A DNA stretch of 64,000 bases, taken from contig PYIY01000082.1 of assembly GCA_003635195.1 (NCBI GenBank), forward strand, positions 1-64,000. The letters run 5' to 3'. A model generated the notes under the pieces. The model made no database searches and was not told the DNA's origin. It was given only the letters and a program-made list of their open reading frames with translations. Made by a program: the position numbers and the translations under genes. Positions 17,655-27,229 of the stretch are shown here, piece by piece. Every line of letters starts with the position of its first letter. Positions within the stretch are counted from its first letter, which is position 1. This DNA is from Candidatus Poribacteria bacterium. GTDB lineage: Bacteria; Poribacteria; WGA-4E; WGA-3G.

Positions 17655-17680
17655 ATATTCACTTCAAAATGCGACGACGT

Positions 17681-18643
17681 TCAACGCCCAAGCACATTGC
17701 TATTTTTGAGATACCTATAGAGGTCGCTATCTGTTGTCAAGATGAGCTTCGTGCTCTCACCTGTCGTCTTCCGATACGTCTCTAAGGTTTGAATAAAAGC
17801 GTAGAACTCCGGATCTTGACCGTGTGCTTCGGCATAAATCTGGATCGCTTGCGCATCCGCATCGCCCTTGATCTGCTCGGCTTGCTTATAGGCTTCCGAC
17901 TGAATTCGCTCTAACTCTTTCTGTTTCTGCCCGCTGATGTCGGCGGCTTCACCCTCACCCTCGGATTTGTACTTCTCAGAGATGCGTTGACGTTCCGAAA
18001 TCATTTGGTCAAAGACCTTCTTGCGGACCTCGTCTACATAGTTAATTCGTTTGATCTGAACATCGACGAGTTCAATGCCGTATTGTGGAACAGTCTCTTG
18101 AACCTTCTCAAGGATCAGGCGTGTAATCCGTTCCCTGCCAACCTGAATCTCTTCCAACGGTTCACCAGATTGTCCCTCTTCTCCTTCGAGTACTTCCAGA
18201 TCGAGGCTTAAGACGCGATTTGAATCTCGTACGACTTCAATCAAGAGTTGCGCTGTCACCAAATCCCGCGCCGCGGAATCGATGATGTCATCCAAACGGG
18301 ACTGCGCAAACTGTTCTGTGCCGAGTGCTTGATAGAATTTGAGAGCATCCTTAATACGCCACCGTGCTGTCGTATCAAGCCAGATGAACCGCTTGTCCTT
18401 TGTCGGAATCTGGTTCGGTGAACCGTCCCATTCAAGGACACGTTTCTCAAAACGATGCACCTGCTGAATAAAAGGTGTTTTGATTTTTAATCCGGCGGTA
18501 ACAATAGGCTGCCCGACAGGACGACCGAATTCGGTAATAACCACCTGCTCACCTTCATAGACAGTGTAGAACATTCCAGCAGCAACCGGCAGTGCTAAAA
18601 TTACAATGATAATCACAGGTATAAGTATCTTTTTCGATCTCAT
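17681..18643 (-). CDS. hflC: HflC-like membrane protease modulator
   Basis: A 320-residue SPFH/Band-7 protein. An N-terminal membrane anchor (KILIPVIIIVILALPVAAGMFY) is followed by the Band-7 domain (VYEGEQVVITEFGRPVG...IKTPFIQQVHRFEKRVLEWDG), coiled-coil segments (ERQRISEKYKSEGEGEAADISGQKQKELERIQ) and the HflC-like end AFIQTLETYRKT. With HflK it forms a periplasm-facing cage around FtsH and tunes its proteolysis. HflK is 24 bp upstream on the same strand, the usual hflKC order. Confidence 0.9.
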   Translation of the reverse strand: MRSKKILIPVIIIVILALPVAAGMFYTVYEGEQVVITEFGRPVGQPIVTAGLKIKTPFIQQVHRFEKRVLEWDGSPNQIPTKDKRFIWLDTTARWRIKDALKFYQALGTEQFAQSRLDDIIDSAARDLVTAQLLIEVVRDSNRVLSLDLEVLEGEEGQSGEPLEEIQVGRERITRLILEKVQETVPQYGIELVDVQIKRINYVDEVRKKVFDQMISERQRISEKYKSEGEGEAADISGQKQKELERIQSEAYKQAEQIKGDADAQAIQIYAEAHGQDPEFYAFIQTLETYRKTTGESTKLILTTDSDLYRYLKNSNVLGR

Positions 18644-18667
18644 CAGAATACTCCTTTCGCAGATCCG

Positions 18668-19636
18668 CTATTCATTGAGTTGCAGAAGTGGGATAGGTGA
18701 ATTGGTTTTACTGTCTATGACATAAATCTCTTTGACCTGCGGCAAAATTTCTTGCATCGCTTCGAGATAGAGGCGGCGACGGGTAACCTCCTTCGCCTTT
18801 TGATACTCTGAGCGAATCGCCTTGAACCGATCGGCATCACCTTGCGCTTCGTTCACGCGTTTGAGTGCGTAACCCTGTGCCTCCGAAATCTTTTGTGCCG
18901 CCAAACCTTTTGATTTCGGCACGGATTGGTTGTAATCGCGCCACGCTTCGTTGATTAAACGCTCCTTCTCCTGCTTCGCCTCATTAACGGCGTTAAACGC
19001 TGCTTTCACCGTTTCGGGTGGATTGACATCTTGCAAGGTCACTGTCGCCACATCTAAACCCGTCTGATACAGATCAAGAAGTTGCTGTAGATGTTGTTCA
19101 ACCTCTGCAGCGATTTCAATACGACCGACAGTTAACACTTCAGTCACAGTCCGGTCCCCAACGACTCGACTCATTACTGATTCTGAGAGGTCTCGCAAAG
19201 CGCGCTGCGGATTCCGGACAAAAAACAGGAAACTTTTTGGGTCTTTGATTTTATACTGCACGACCCATTCCACATCGGCAATACTCAGGTCGCCCGTCAG
19301 GAGCAGCGATTCCTCGGAGTAGTCTCGCGTGTCATACTGCGTACGCACGCCGGCTCTCAACGTCCGAAAACCGAACTCCTCTTTAAAAACTTTCCGGACG
19401 GGAACGTTAATGGCTCTCTCAATGCCGAGCGGCAATTTGAAGTGGAGCCCGGGTTCGGCTTGCCGGACAGACTTCCCGAACATCAAGACGACAGCGATCT
19501 CGTCTGCCTCAACCGTATAAAAACTTGTTGCCAAACACGCGAGGATGATAATGCCGAGGATCACCATCAGCACCCTTTTGGGCGTGATGAGATGCCTATA
19601 GGGCTGCTGCGTAATTAATTCTTGGAGGTCTTGCAT
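18668..19636 (-). CDS. hflK: HflK-like membrane protease modulator
   Basis: A 322-residue SPFH protein with one N-terminal transmembrane segment (RVLMVILGIIILACLATSFYTV) and a Band-7 domain (ADEIAVVLMFGKSVRQAEPGLHFKLPLGIERAINVPV). The HflK-typical stretch GDLSIADVEWVVQYKIKDPKSFLF is present, as is a coiled-coil region (AQKISEAQGYALKRVNEAQGDADRFKAI). It lacks the long Gly-rich N-terminus of enterobacterial HflK. Partner of hflC directly downstream. Confidence 0.9.
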   Translation of the reverse strand: MQDLQELITQQPYRHLITPKRVLMVILGIIILACLATSFYTVEADEIAVVLMFGKSVRQAEPGLHFKLPLGIERAINVPVRKVFKEEFGFRTLRAGVRTQYDTRDYSEESLLLTGDLSIADVEWVVQYKIKDPKSFLFFVRNPQRALRDLSESVMSRVVGDRTVTEVLTVGRIEIAAEVEQHLQQLLDLYQTGLDVATVTLQDVNPPETVKAAFNAVNEAKQEKERLINEAWRDYNQSVPKSKGLAAQKISEAQGYALKRVNEAQGDADRFKAIRSEYQKAKEVTRRRLYLEAMQEILPQVKEIYVIDSKTNSPIPLLQLNE

Positions 19637-20224
19637 AAGAATTCTCCTTTTTCGTTATATGTATTCATAAAGCAATCATAACGCCTTTGGCAAAATCAGT
19701 CAAGGAGAAATAGTTGTCAGTCGGCGAACAGAGGTTTGCTGCGTAAGTCCTACAAAGGTTGTTTGATGGAAGGGAGAAGATCGGAAAATTGGTTGTTTTA
19801 TATCGGGCGGGATGGTTCGTTGTTCCCAGTTTGAGAGTTGAGAAGTTGTGAAGTACCTAAAAATCAACACGATATAGCGAAATGCTGCGACAGGCTGCGA
19901 ATTTTTCTGGGGTTTTTTGAAAAACATAACATATATTAGGTGTTAACGCCTGCGAAAAGGACAACGCCAAAAACGGACAATTGAATGCCCCTGTATCGCA
20001 CGCCGAATCAGAAAAGAAAAAATAGGGACTAAACTTTTTGAATTCACCTCAAAATATCTTCTCGTCCTATTCTTCGGTATTTCCCCAATCCACTCCACGC
20101 CACTCTCTTTATATTCAGGGTAAGGTTCATAATCCTAATACCTTTTTGTCTGAATCGCGGATTACACAGATGACGCGGATTTTAAGATGCCCTCGTGTCA
20201 AATCATCGCTGCTCTATCGGTATT
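19637..20224. other. Intergenic stretch with repeat fragments and no gene seen
   Basis: I see no credible gene here. It includes an AGTTGTCAGT word (19710-19720) and, at about 20155-20195, a dispersed sequence (ATCGCGGATTACACAGATGA...GCGGATTTTAAGA). The latter recurs in reverse complement at about 39774-39805 with a few changes. The region separates hflK from the IS3 remnant and the CRISPR array. Confidence 0.5.
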
Positions 20225-20400
20225 GAAAACCCCTTCTAACTCTCAAGGCGGAAGAGGCTCACCTCAATGACTATGATGATATAATGAAGGCTGAAACACG
20301 CATTGGGCATTTTATCGAACAGGTCTATAATCAGAAACGCCCACATTCGGCGTTAGGGTATTTGACACCTATGGAATTTCAACGAAAAACCTTATCTTAA
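20225..20400 (+). pseudogene. IS3-family transposase C-terminal remnant
   Basis: In frame up to the stop at 20400, the DNA encodes LKAEEAHLNDYDDIMKAETR, then IGHFIEQVYNQKRPHSALGY and LTPMEF. This is the C-terminal end of the IS3-family OrfB integrase, including the conserved HSALGYLTP motif. The preceding ENPF motif (20227-20238) is out of frame by two bases, and nothing further upstream matches. It is a short, frame-broken relic at the old (distal) end of the CRISPR array, and too short for the ORF track. Confidence 0.75.
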
Positions 20401-20493
20401 CTTTGCGAAATTGTGGTCTAAATAAGCGTATGCACTTCACTTTTCATTTCAAGTGCGAAGACTCTGATGATAGCATTGATGCTGATCATAAAG

Positions 20494-23400
20494 GTTTCAA
20501 TCTCGTAATCGAGATACTTTTCTTTTCAAGAATATTGGTACTGTTCTTTCAACGAGTGTCTCATCTTTATCGTTTCAATCTCGTAATCGAGATACTTTTC
20601 TTTTCAAGTCCGGGAATTCTGTTTACATCATCGAACGCGATCTGTTTCAATCTCGTAATCGAGATACTTTTCTTTTTAAGTAGAAAATTGAGCGGGTGTT
20701 GACGTTCTTTACCGAAATGTTTCAATCTCGTAATCGAGATACTTTTCTTTTCAAGGCTCACACGCCCCTGCCCTCTTTATTCGCCTATCAAGTTTCAATC
20801 TCGTAATCGAGATACTTTTCTTTTCAAGTTACAAGCAATAGGATAGGTTGGGTTTACGAAATCACTGTTTCAATCTCGTAATCGAGATACTTTTCTTTTC
20901 AAGCAAAGCAATCTCAACCGTCCTATCGCTTGACCCTGTAGTTTCAATCTCGTAATCGAGATACTTTTCTTTTCAAGAACTTTACCGCTGGATTCAATAA
21001 AACCTGTCGGGTCTGAGTTTCAATCTCGTAATCGAGATACTTTTCTTTTCAAGACTGTCCCGGAAGTAGTTAGGCGTGCCGTCATAGAAGTTTCAATCTC
21101 GTAATCGAGATACTTTTCTTTTCAAGTAGGACTTCAGCAAAGGGGTCAGAGAACGACAAGGTAGGTTTCAATCTCGTAATCGAGATACTTTTCTTTTCAA
21201 GATCCGAAGTCACCACTGCTCGACCAGAACAACTACGTTTCAATCTCGTAATCGAGATACTTTTCTTTTCAAGTTAGGAGGTATTTATATGATAGGTTTC
21301 TTTGATCTCGAGTTTCAATCTCGTAATCGAGATACTTTTCTTTTCAAGTGAATTGTAAAAGTGCTGGTGTCCCGTATTTCTTTAGTTTCAATCTCGTAAT
21401 CGAGATACTTTTCTTTTCAAGTCTTTGCTCAACGGGGATACGTCTTGTATCTGTTTGGTTTCAATCTCGTAATCGAGATACTTTTCTTTTCAAGCAGGGA
21501 CTTTGGATACGGCAGGTGCAGCCGTAGGAATGTTTCAATCTCGTAATCGAGATACTTTTCTTTTCAAGTGTGTATCCATTCTCGATAATGGAATATGCTT
21601 TCGCTGTTTCAATCTCGTAATCGAGATACTTTTCTTTTCAAGTTGTGGACGACATTCCATTACCTGTTCCCGCACGTGTTGTTTCAATCTCGTAATCGAG
21701 ATACTTTTCTTTTCAAGTGCAGGCAAGAATCACCAGATGGAAAACGCTATCCGAGTTTCAATCTCGTAATCGAGATACTTTTCTTTTCAAGAAACATTTG
21801 GAGCTATAAGAAGGGCTGCACATGGCACGTTTCAATCTCGTAATCGAGATACTTTTCTTTTCAAGTGCTATAACCCGACCACTCGGATACAGGATAAATC
21901 TATGTTTCAATCTCGTAATCGAGATACTTTTCTTTTCAAGACAACAATTGTCGCTGAACCGACGCACACATTCCTGCGTTTCAATCTCGTAATCGAGATA
22001 CTTTTCTTTTCAAGCATGTATCTCAAGGGAGAGGTGTGATACAGTTTCTCAGTTTCAATCTCGTAATCGAGATACTTTTCTTTTCAAGCCGATAGCGATG
22101 ATGTACCGTATGCATCTATCGTTGGTTTCAATCTCGTAATCGAGATACTTTTCTTTTCAAGGCAAGCAAAGCAAAGCGGAGCAACGCGAACAGGAAAAGT
22201 TTCAATCTCGTAATCGAGATACTTTTCTTTTCAAGGATAGCGTGACAGCGTCTTTGACTTCAAAGCGTAAAAGTTTCAATCTCGTAATCGAGATACTTTT
22301 CTTTTCAAGTGACGTAGCAGGCTTTGTTACCCACGCCAGCAGGTTGTTTCAATCTCGTAATCGAGATACTTTTCTTTTCAAGATTTTCAGACCACTGATG
22401 AACAACACAGGATCGGTAAGTTTCAATCTCGTAATCGAGATACTTTTCTTTTCAAGAAACGGATGTTATCAACCGTAACGGTAGCGAATTTCTGTTTCAA
22501 TCTCGTAATCGAGATACTTTTCTTTTCAAGTTCTGCGCGAAGTCGTTACCGCGGATAGGATTCAAGTTTCAATCTCGTAATCGAGATACTTTTCTTTTCA
22601 AGTTTTTCTTTAGGTATCATGCAACCCTTATTGTTTAAGTTTCAATCTCGTAATCGAGATACTTTTCTTTTCAAGGGGGTTATCATTCTCTCAATCTGTT
22701 TCGCTTATTGCTGTTTCAATCTCGTAATCGAGATACTTTTCTTTTCAAGCCTCGTCTGGTATGCTCGTGAGAATAATATCGAATTGTTTCAATCTCGTAA
22801 TCGAGATACTTTTCTTTTCAAGCATCTTCAAACACTATATCATACAAATAGTAAGTAGTTTCAATCTCGTAATCGAGATACTTTTCTTTTCAAGAACGGA
22901 TCCGCATCTAATGCACCTTCCTTTCGTTCTGTTTCAATCTCGTAATCGAGATACTTTTCTTTTCAAGACTGGATGCGACACAGAAGCATACTGCAGAATT
23001 CTTGTTTCAATCTCGTAATCGAGATACTTTTCTTTTCAAGTCAAATGCTTAGTATAGATCGTTTCATGACAGTCTGGTTTCAATCTCGTAATCGAGATAC
23101 TTTTCTTTTCAAGTGGTTATTCTGAGGATGTTCTTTTTCCGTTTGATTAGTTTCAATCTCGTAATCGAGATACTTTTCTTTTCAAGCTATTGTTTACCCT
23201 ACGACTGAGTGTTCTGATTACCGATGTTTCAATCTCGTAATCGAGATACTTTTCTTTTCAAGCGAATAAGTTGCGAATTCGCAACCCTGTCGTCCTACAC
23301 GCAGTTTCAATCTCGTAATCGAGATACTTTTCTTTTCAAGCTCACTGAAATACCAGCAGTTCAAACCCGGTGTACGAGTTTCAATCTCGTAATCGAGATA

Positions 23401-26387
23401 CTTTTCTTTTCAAGCTTATTAACGCTTACAACGACTTCACACTTGACAGGTTTCAATCTCGTAATCGAGATACTTTTCTTTTCAAGGAAAATGTTTCAGT
23501 TGGTGGTGAATTGAAATCTGTGGAGTTTCAATCTCGTAATCGAGATACTTTTCTTTTCAAGCACATCATCAATGACACTCCAATAAAAGAAACACCTTTA
23601 AGTTTCAATCTCGTAATCGAGATACTTTTCTTTTCAAGCCAATGACCTTTTTGGTGTAATAGACAGAGCTAATGTTTCAATCTCGTAATCGAGATACTTT
23701 TCTTTTCAAGCACTACGCCTTCATTTGCCTTCAGCGCAATTGACGTGTTTCAATCTCGTAATCGAGATACTTTTCTTTTCAAGTAATGAGGTCCCACCGC
23801 ATGTGCATAAAGACCAGCATGTTTCAATCTCGTAATCGAGATACTTTTCTTTTCAAGGAAGTCGCCATATTTATTAGCGACCGCCAAGCTTTGGAGTTTC
23901 AATCTCGTAATCGAGATACTTTTCTTTTCAAGAACGACTTGCGGGGTTGGAGCAGGAATCGGCACGCGGTTTCAATCTCGTAATCGAGATACTTTTCTTT
24001 TCAAGGGTAATGGAGGTAGTATAGGGTATTTATAGTTTAACAGTTTCAATCTCGTAATCGAGATACTTTTCTTTTCAAGGTTGCAATCGTGCTTGGATAG
24101 ACCACCCTTTCAGGAATAGTTTCAATCTCGTAATCGAGATACTTTTCTTTTCAAGCACCGACCTATGAATTTTGCAACACCGTCTGCTTTCTCGTTTCAA
24201 TCTCGTAATCGAGATACTTTTCTTTTCAAGGCAAGCACTTCGTTGGAAACTTTGGTAAACTTCATAGTTTCAATCTCGTAATCGAGATACTTTTCTTTTC
24301 AAGTACAGGGAAAACGCCCTGCGCGTCTACTTGCGATTTTGTTTCAATCTCGTAATCGAGATACTTTTCTTTTCAAGAATGATTTAGGAGATGACATGTT
24401 ATATTTAATCAACCGTTTCAATCTCGTAATCGAGATACTTTTCTTTTCAAGCGATTCCTATGTATTTGCATAGGTTGCGAAATTCGCGTTTCAATCTCGT
24501 AATCGAGATACTTTTCTTTTCAAGCGAACCACAGGAAGATTTAAACAACTGGCAATGGCTGTTTCAATCTCGTAATCGAGATACTTTTCTTTTCAAGAGT
24601 TTCAGGTGTTGTCGGTGCTTTTGCGTAAGCATCGTTTCAATCTCGTAATCGAGATACTTTTCTTTTCAAGCCAGCAACGCCGAGCGCAAAGGCGCAAAGA
24701 GAACAGTTTCAATCTCGTAATCGAGATACTTTTCTTTTCAAGAGGGCGCAAAAATAACGGTACATCATGGTCAACCCACGTTTCAATCTCGTAATCGAGA
24801 TACTTTTCTTTTCAAGACTGTTATGGCGAAAAGGGCTGAGGAGGTCTCGTTCTTGTTTCAATCTCGTAATCGAGATACTTTTCTTTTCAAGTATGGTGTT
24901 TTTCAACTCCGAGACACGCCTCGCAAAGTTTCAATCTCGTAATCGAGATACTTTTCTTTTCAAGTCAGGAGAAATACAACCTACACTACATCGAACCCGA
25001 ATTGTTTCAATCTCGTAATCGAGATACTTTTCTTTTCAAGCAACGTGTCATCATCCGCCTCAAAAACCCAATCAGAGTTTCAATCTCGTAATCGAGATAC
25101 TTTTCTTTTCAAGTTTGGTGCTATAACAAACCGAGATGTAGAGTCTTTATGTTTCAATCTCGTAATCGAGATACTTTTCTTTTCAAGAAGACTGCACCCT
25201 TTTCCATTTTCTCGATAACACCTGTTTCAATCTCGTAATCGAGATACTTTTCTTTTCAAGCTGGCGATATCCAGTCCGCCGCGGAAGTACTTACGCAGAG
25301 TTTCAATCTCGTAATCGAGATACTTTTCTTTTCAAGCCAGATAGGGTCATCTATGCGGTAAGGGTTATCATGTTTCAATCTCGTAATCGAGATACTTTTC
25401 TTTTCAAGCGACATCGGTGAATAACGCTTGTTATGGGAGCATAAAATGGTTTCAATCTCGTAATCGAGATACTTTTCTTTTCAAGAAGTCAAGAATTTGA
25501 CCTTCATAGAGACGGATCACGTTATGTTTCAATCTCGTAATCGAGATACTTTTCTTTTCAAGAGTGTGGTTACATCGGTTCCCAACGACAGTAGACGCGT
25601 TTCAATCTCGTAATCGAGATACTTTTCTTTTCAAGGAACGACCATGTGGTAGAAGCAGATATAAATGACCATATGTTTCAATCTCGTAATCGAGATACTT
25701 TTCTTTTCAAGACCTATTTTTCGTTACCCGTGCCGACATTATCCTGGCGAAGTTTCAATCTCGTAATCGAGATACTTTTCTTTTCAAGTCTCCGCACAAA
25801 TCACGTAGGGCAGTGTGGATATGCTTTCGTTTCAATCTCGTAATCGAGATACTTTTCTTTTCAAGTCGGCAAGCAGTCAAAACGTATAAAAACTATTATC
25901 GCAGTTTCAATCTCGTAATCGAGATACTTTTCTTTTCAAGAGTGACAACAGAAGGTTGGAGCGCAGGAAATTTCTCTATGTTTCAATCTCGTAATCGAGA
26001 TACTTTTCTTTTCAAGCACCAGTTAAATATCGGCGCACCGAACACGGTTCTGTTTCAATCTCGTAATCGAGATACTTTTCTTTTCAAGGTGGCAAGCGAT
26101 TGACGCTACACAATTCCAAAAGACCAGTTTCAATCTCGTAATCGAGATACTTTTCTTTTCAAGCCATTGCATCGCAGCGCGTTTATCTGCGTCTGACCAC
26201 TTGTTTCAATCTCGTAATCGAGATACTTTTCTTTTCAAGGACCCACTGGGGTGGGCAATCTTGATAATCACTTTTATGTTTCAATCTCGTAATCGAGATA
26301 CTTTTCTTTTCAAGGAGGTTGAACGGCTACGTCGCGATCTATGAGCAGATGTTTCAATCTCGTAATCGAGATACTTTTCTTTTCAAG
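20494..26387 (-). CRISPR. CRISPR array, 80 repeats and 79 spacers, type I-D
   Basis: I counted 80 copies of a 37-bp repeat. On the plus strand it starts GTTTCAATCTCGTAATCGAG and ends ATACTTTTCTTTTCAAG. Spacers are 35-41 bp, mostly 36-38. On the minus strand the repeat ends GAGATTGAAAC, the usual type I 8-nt crRNA tag (ATTGAAAC). It holds a TCTCG/CGAGA hairpin with a four-base loop. The array is therefore transcribed on the minus strand, like the cas genes, with the leader at the right end next to cas2. The only repeat variant I saw is the third from the distal end (20644-20680), with C changed to T at plus-strand position 34. Such uniformity suggests an active or recently active array. Confidence 0.98.
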
Positions 26388-26573
26388 AGCCGCCCACCAG
26401 AACCCTTGCCGCACGTGCCTCAATTATAGGCATTTCTGTGCGCGAGGTATTTTGTCGTAACCACAAACGCCAGAAATATACCAATGGAAGTACAAAAGCA
26501 CGAGTCATAAGGGTTTTCACCTCTCTATGAGGGACAAGGGTTTTTCGATCCCTTTCCGATCATAGAAATAATC
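26388..26573 (-). promoter_or_regulatory. CRISPR leader region
   Basis: The stretch between the leader-proximal repeat (26351-26387) and the MITE-like element. Reading on the minus strand it contains TATAAT (plus 26423-26428), about 36 bp before the first repeat, without a good -35 box. It also has an inverted repeat, GAAAGGGATCG/CGATCCCTTTC-like, around 26545-26565. No ORF. Leader function is inferred from position and repeat orientation. Confidence 0.6.
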
Positions 26574-26709
26574 TTTTAGGACTTACGCACAACGCAGATA
26601 TTGAAGCGTGAAGGGACGGAAGGAAGGGAAGGATGGAAGACCTCCCTCCACGCTTCCACGCTTCCACGCTTCCAATCCCGAAGAAACGAAAGGATTTTGC
26701 ACAAGTCCT
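26574..26709. mobile_element. MITE-like element between cas2 and the leader
   Basis: The left end TAGGACTTACGCACAA and the reverse complement of the right end TAGGACTTGTGCAAAA form inverted repeats about 135 bp apart. The inside has purine-rich GGAAGG tandem words on one half and CCACGCTT repeated three times on the other, so the whole could fold on itself. A related end (TTTTAGGACTTACGGACTT) occurs at 40161. It probably inserted between cas2 and the leader. Confidence 0.6.
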
Positions 26710-26725
26710 ATCCTTTTTGTCAATT

Positions 26726-26998
26726 TTACACGATGTATGACTGTTCGTCAAGTCCTTTTTTTACGCCGATCCGGTTAATCTGTTTTTCACAGGCTCCACA
26801 GAGATGGTAAAATGTAATCGTATCCTCACTGAAATCGATCACCTTCTCCAATCGGTTCTGCAAGCGTAATAGGGCACGGCGATCCGTGTTGCACTCAAAG
26901 ACACTAAACTGGATACGATTCCCAAAATCCTTCAGAATCTTGGCGACCTTGTTTCGACGTTTGTCATCGGTTATATCATAAGCGACTGTATAATGCAT
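26726..26998 (-). CDS. cas2: Cas2 adaptation protein
   Basis: 90 residues from the ATG at 26998, which follows GAGGAGTTACCA; the ORF track's extra nine residues are not needed. The family signature HYTVAYDITDDKRRNKVAKILKDFG, with the metal-binding Asp at the end of the first strand, is followed by RIQFSVFEC and ITFYHLCGACEKQINRIG. Cas2 dimers bridge Cas1 dimers in the spacer integration complex. It is the last cas gene before the leader and is separated from cas4-cas1 by a 231-bp gap holding an IS end. Confidence 0.95.
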   Translation of the reverse strand: MHYTVAYDITDDKRRNKVAKILKDFGNRIQFSVFECNTDRRALLRLQNRLEKVIDFSEDTITFYHLCGACEKQINRIGVKKGLDEQSYIV

Positions 26999-27009
26999 TG
27001 GTAACTCCT

Positions 27010-27060
27010 CAGTCAAGGTACCCACTACCTAAAGGTAGGGGCTTGTGCTTCATAGCAGTA
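27010..27060 (-). mobile_element. Remnant IS200/IS605-like right end between cas1 and cas2
   Basis: AGTCAAGGTACCC...CCTAAAGG...GGGGCTTGT resembles the reverse complement of the tnpB element's right end at 3047-3085 (AGTCAACTACCC...CCTAAAG...GGGCTTGT), including the hairpin. No tnpB is present. The rest of the 231-bp gap (27061-27229) has no ORF and may be decayed element sequence. Confidence 0.5.
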
Positions 27061-27229
27061 AGCGTTTTTCTCTGAGAGAAACCCGTCTGACAACTGCTCC
27101 ACAATAGCGGCCAAGCCAGCTATGCACCGAAGTGCCTGATCTTATACGGCATGTGATTTGTCAACGAGTGCGGACGTTACTCCTGCTACTCTATCCATAC
27201 TCTTCCTCGGATGTTTACGGGTTTTGGTC

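Noticed and set aside
20403-26103. Many ORFs of 60-99 residues inside the array with repeated FNLVIEILFFS, FQSRNRDTFLFK or LEKKSISITRLK
   Set aside because: These are translations of the 37-bp CRISPR repeat in different frames and strands; they are not genes.
20494-26387. Transcription of the array on the plus strand
   Set aside because: The plus-strand repeat ends TTTTCAAG, not the ATTGAAAC tag. The cas genes, the leader position and the variant repeat near the distal end all favour the minus strand.
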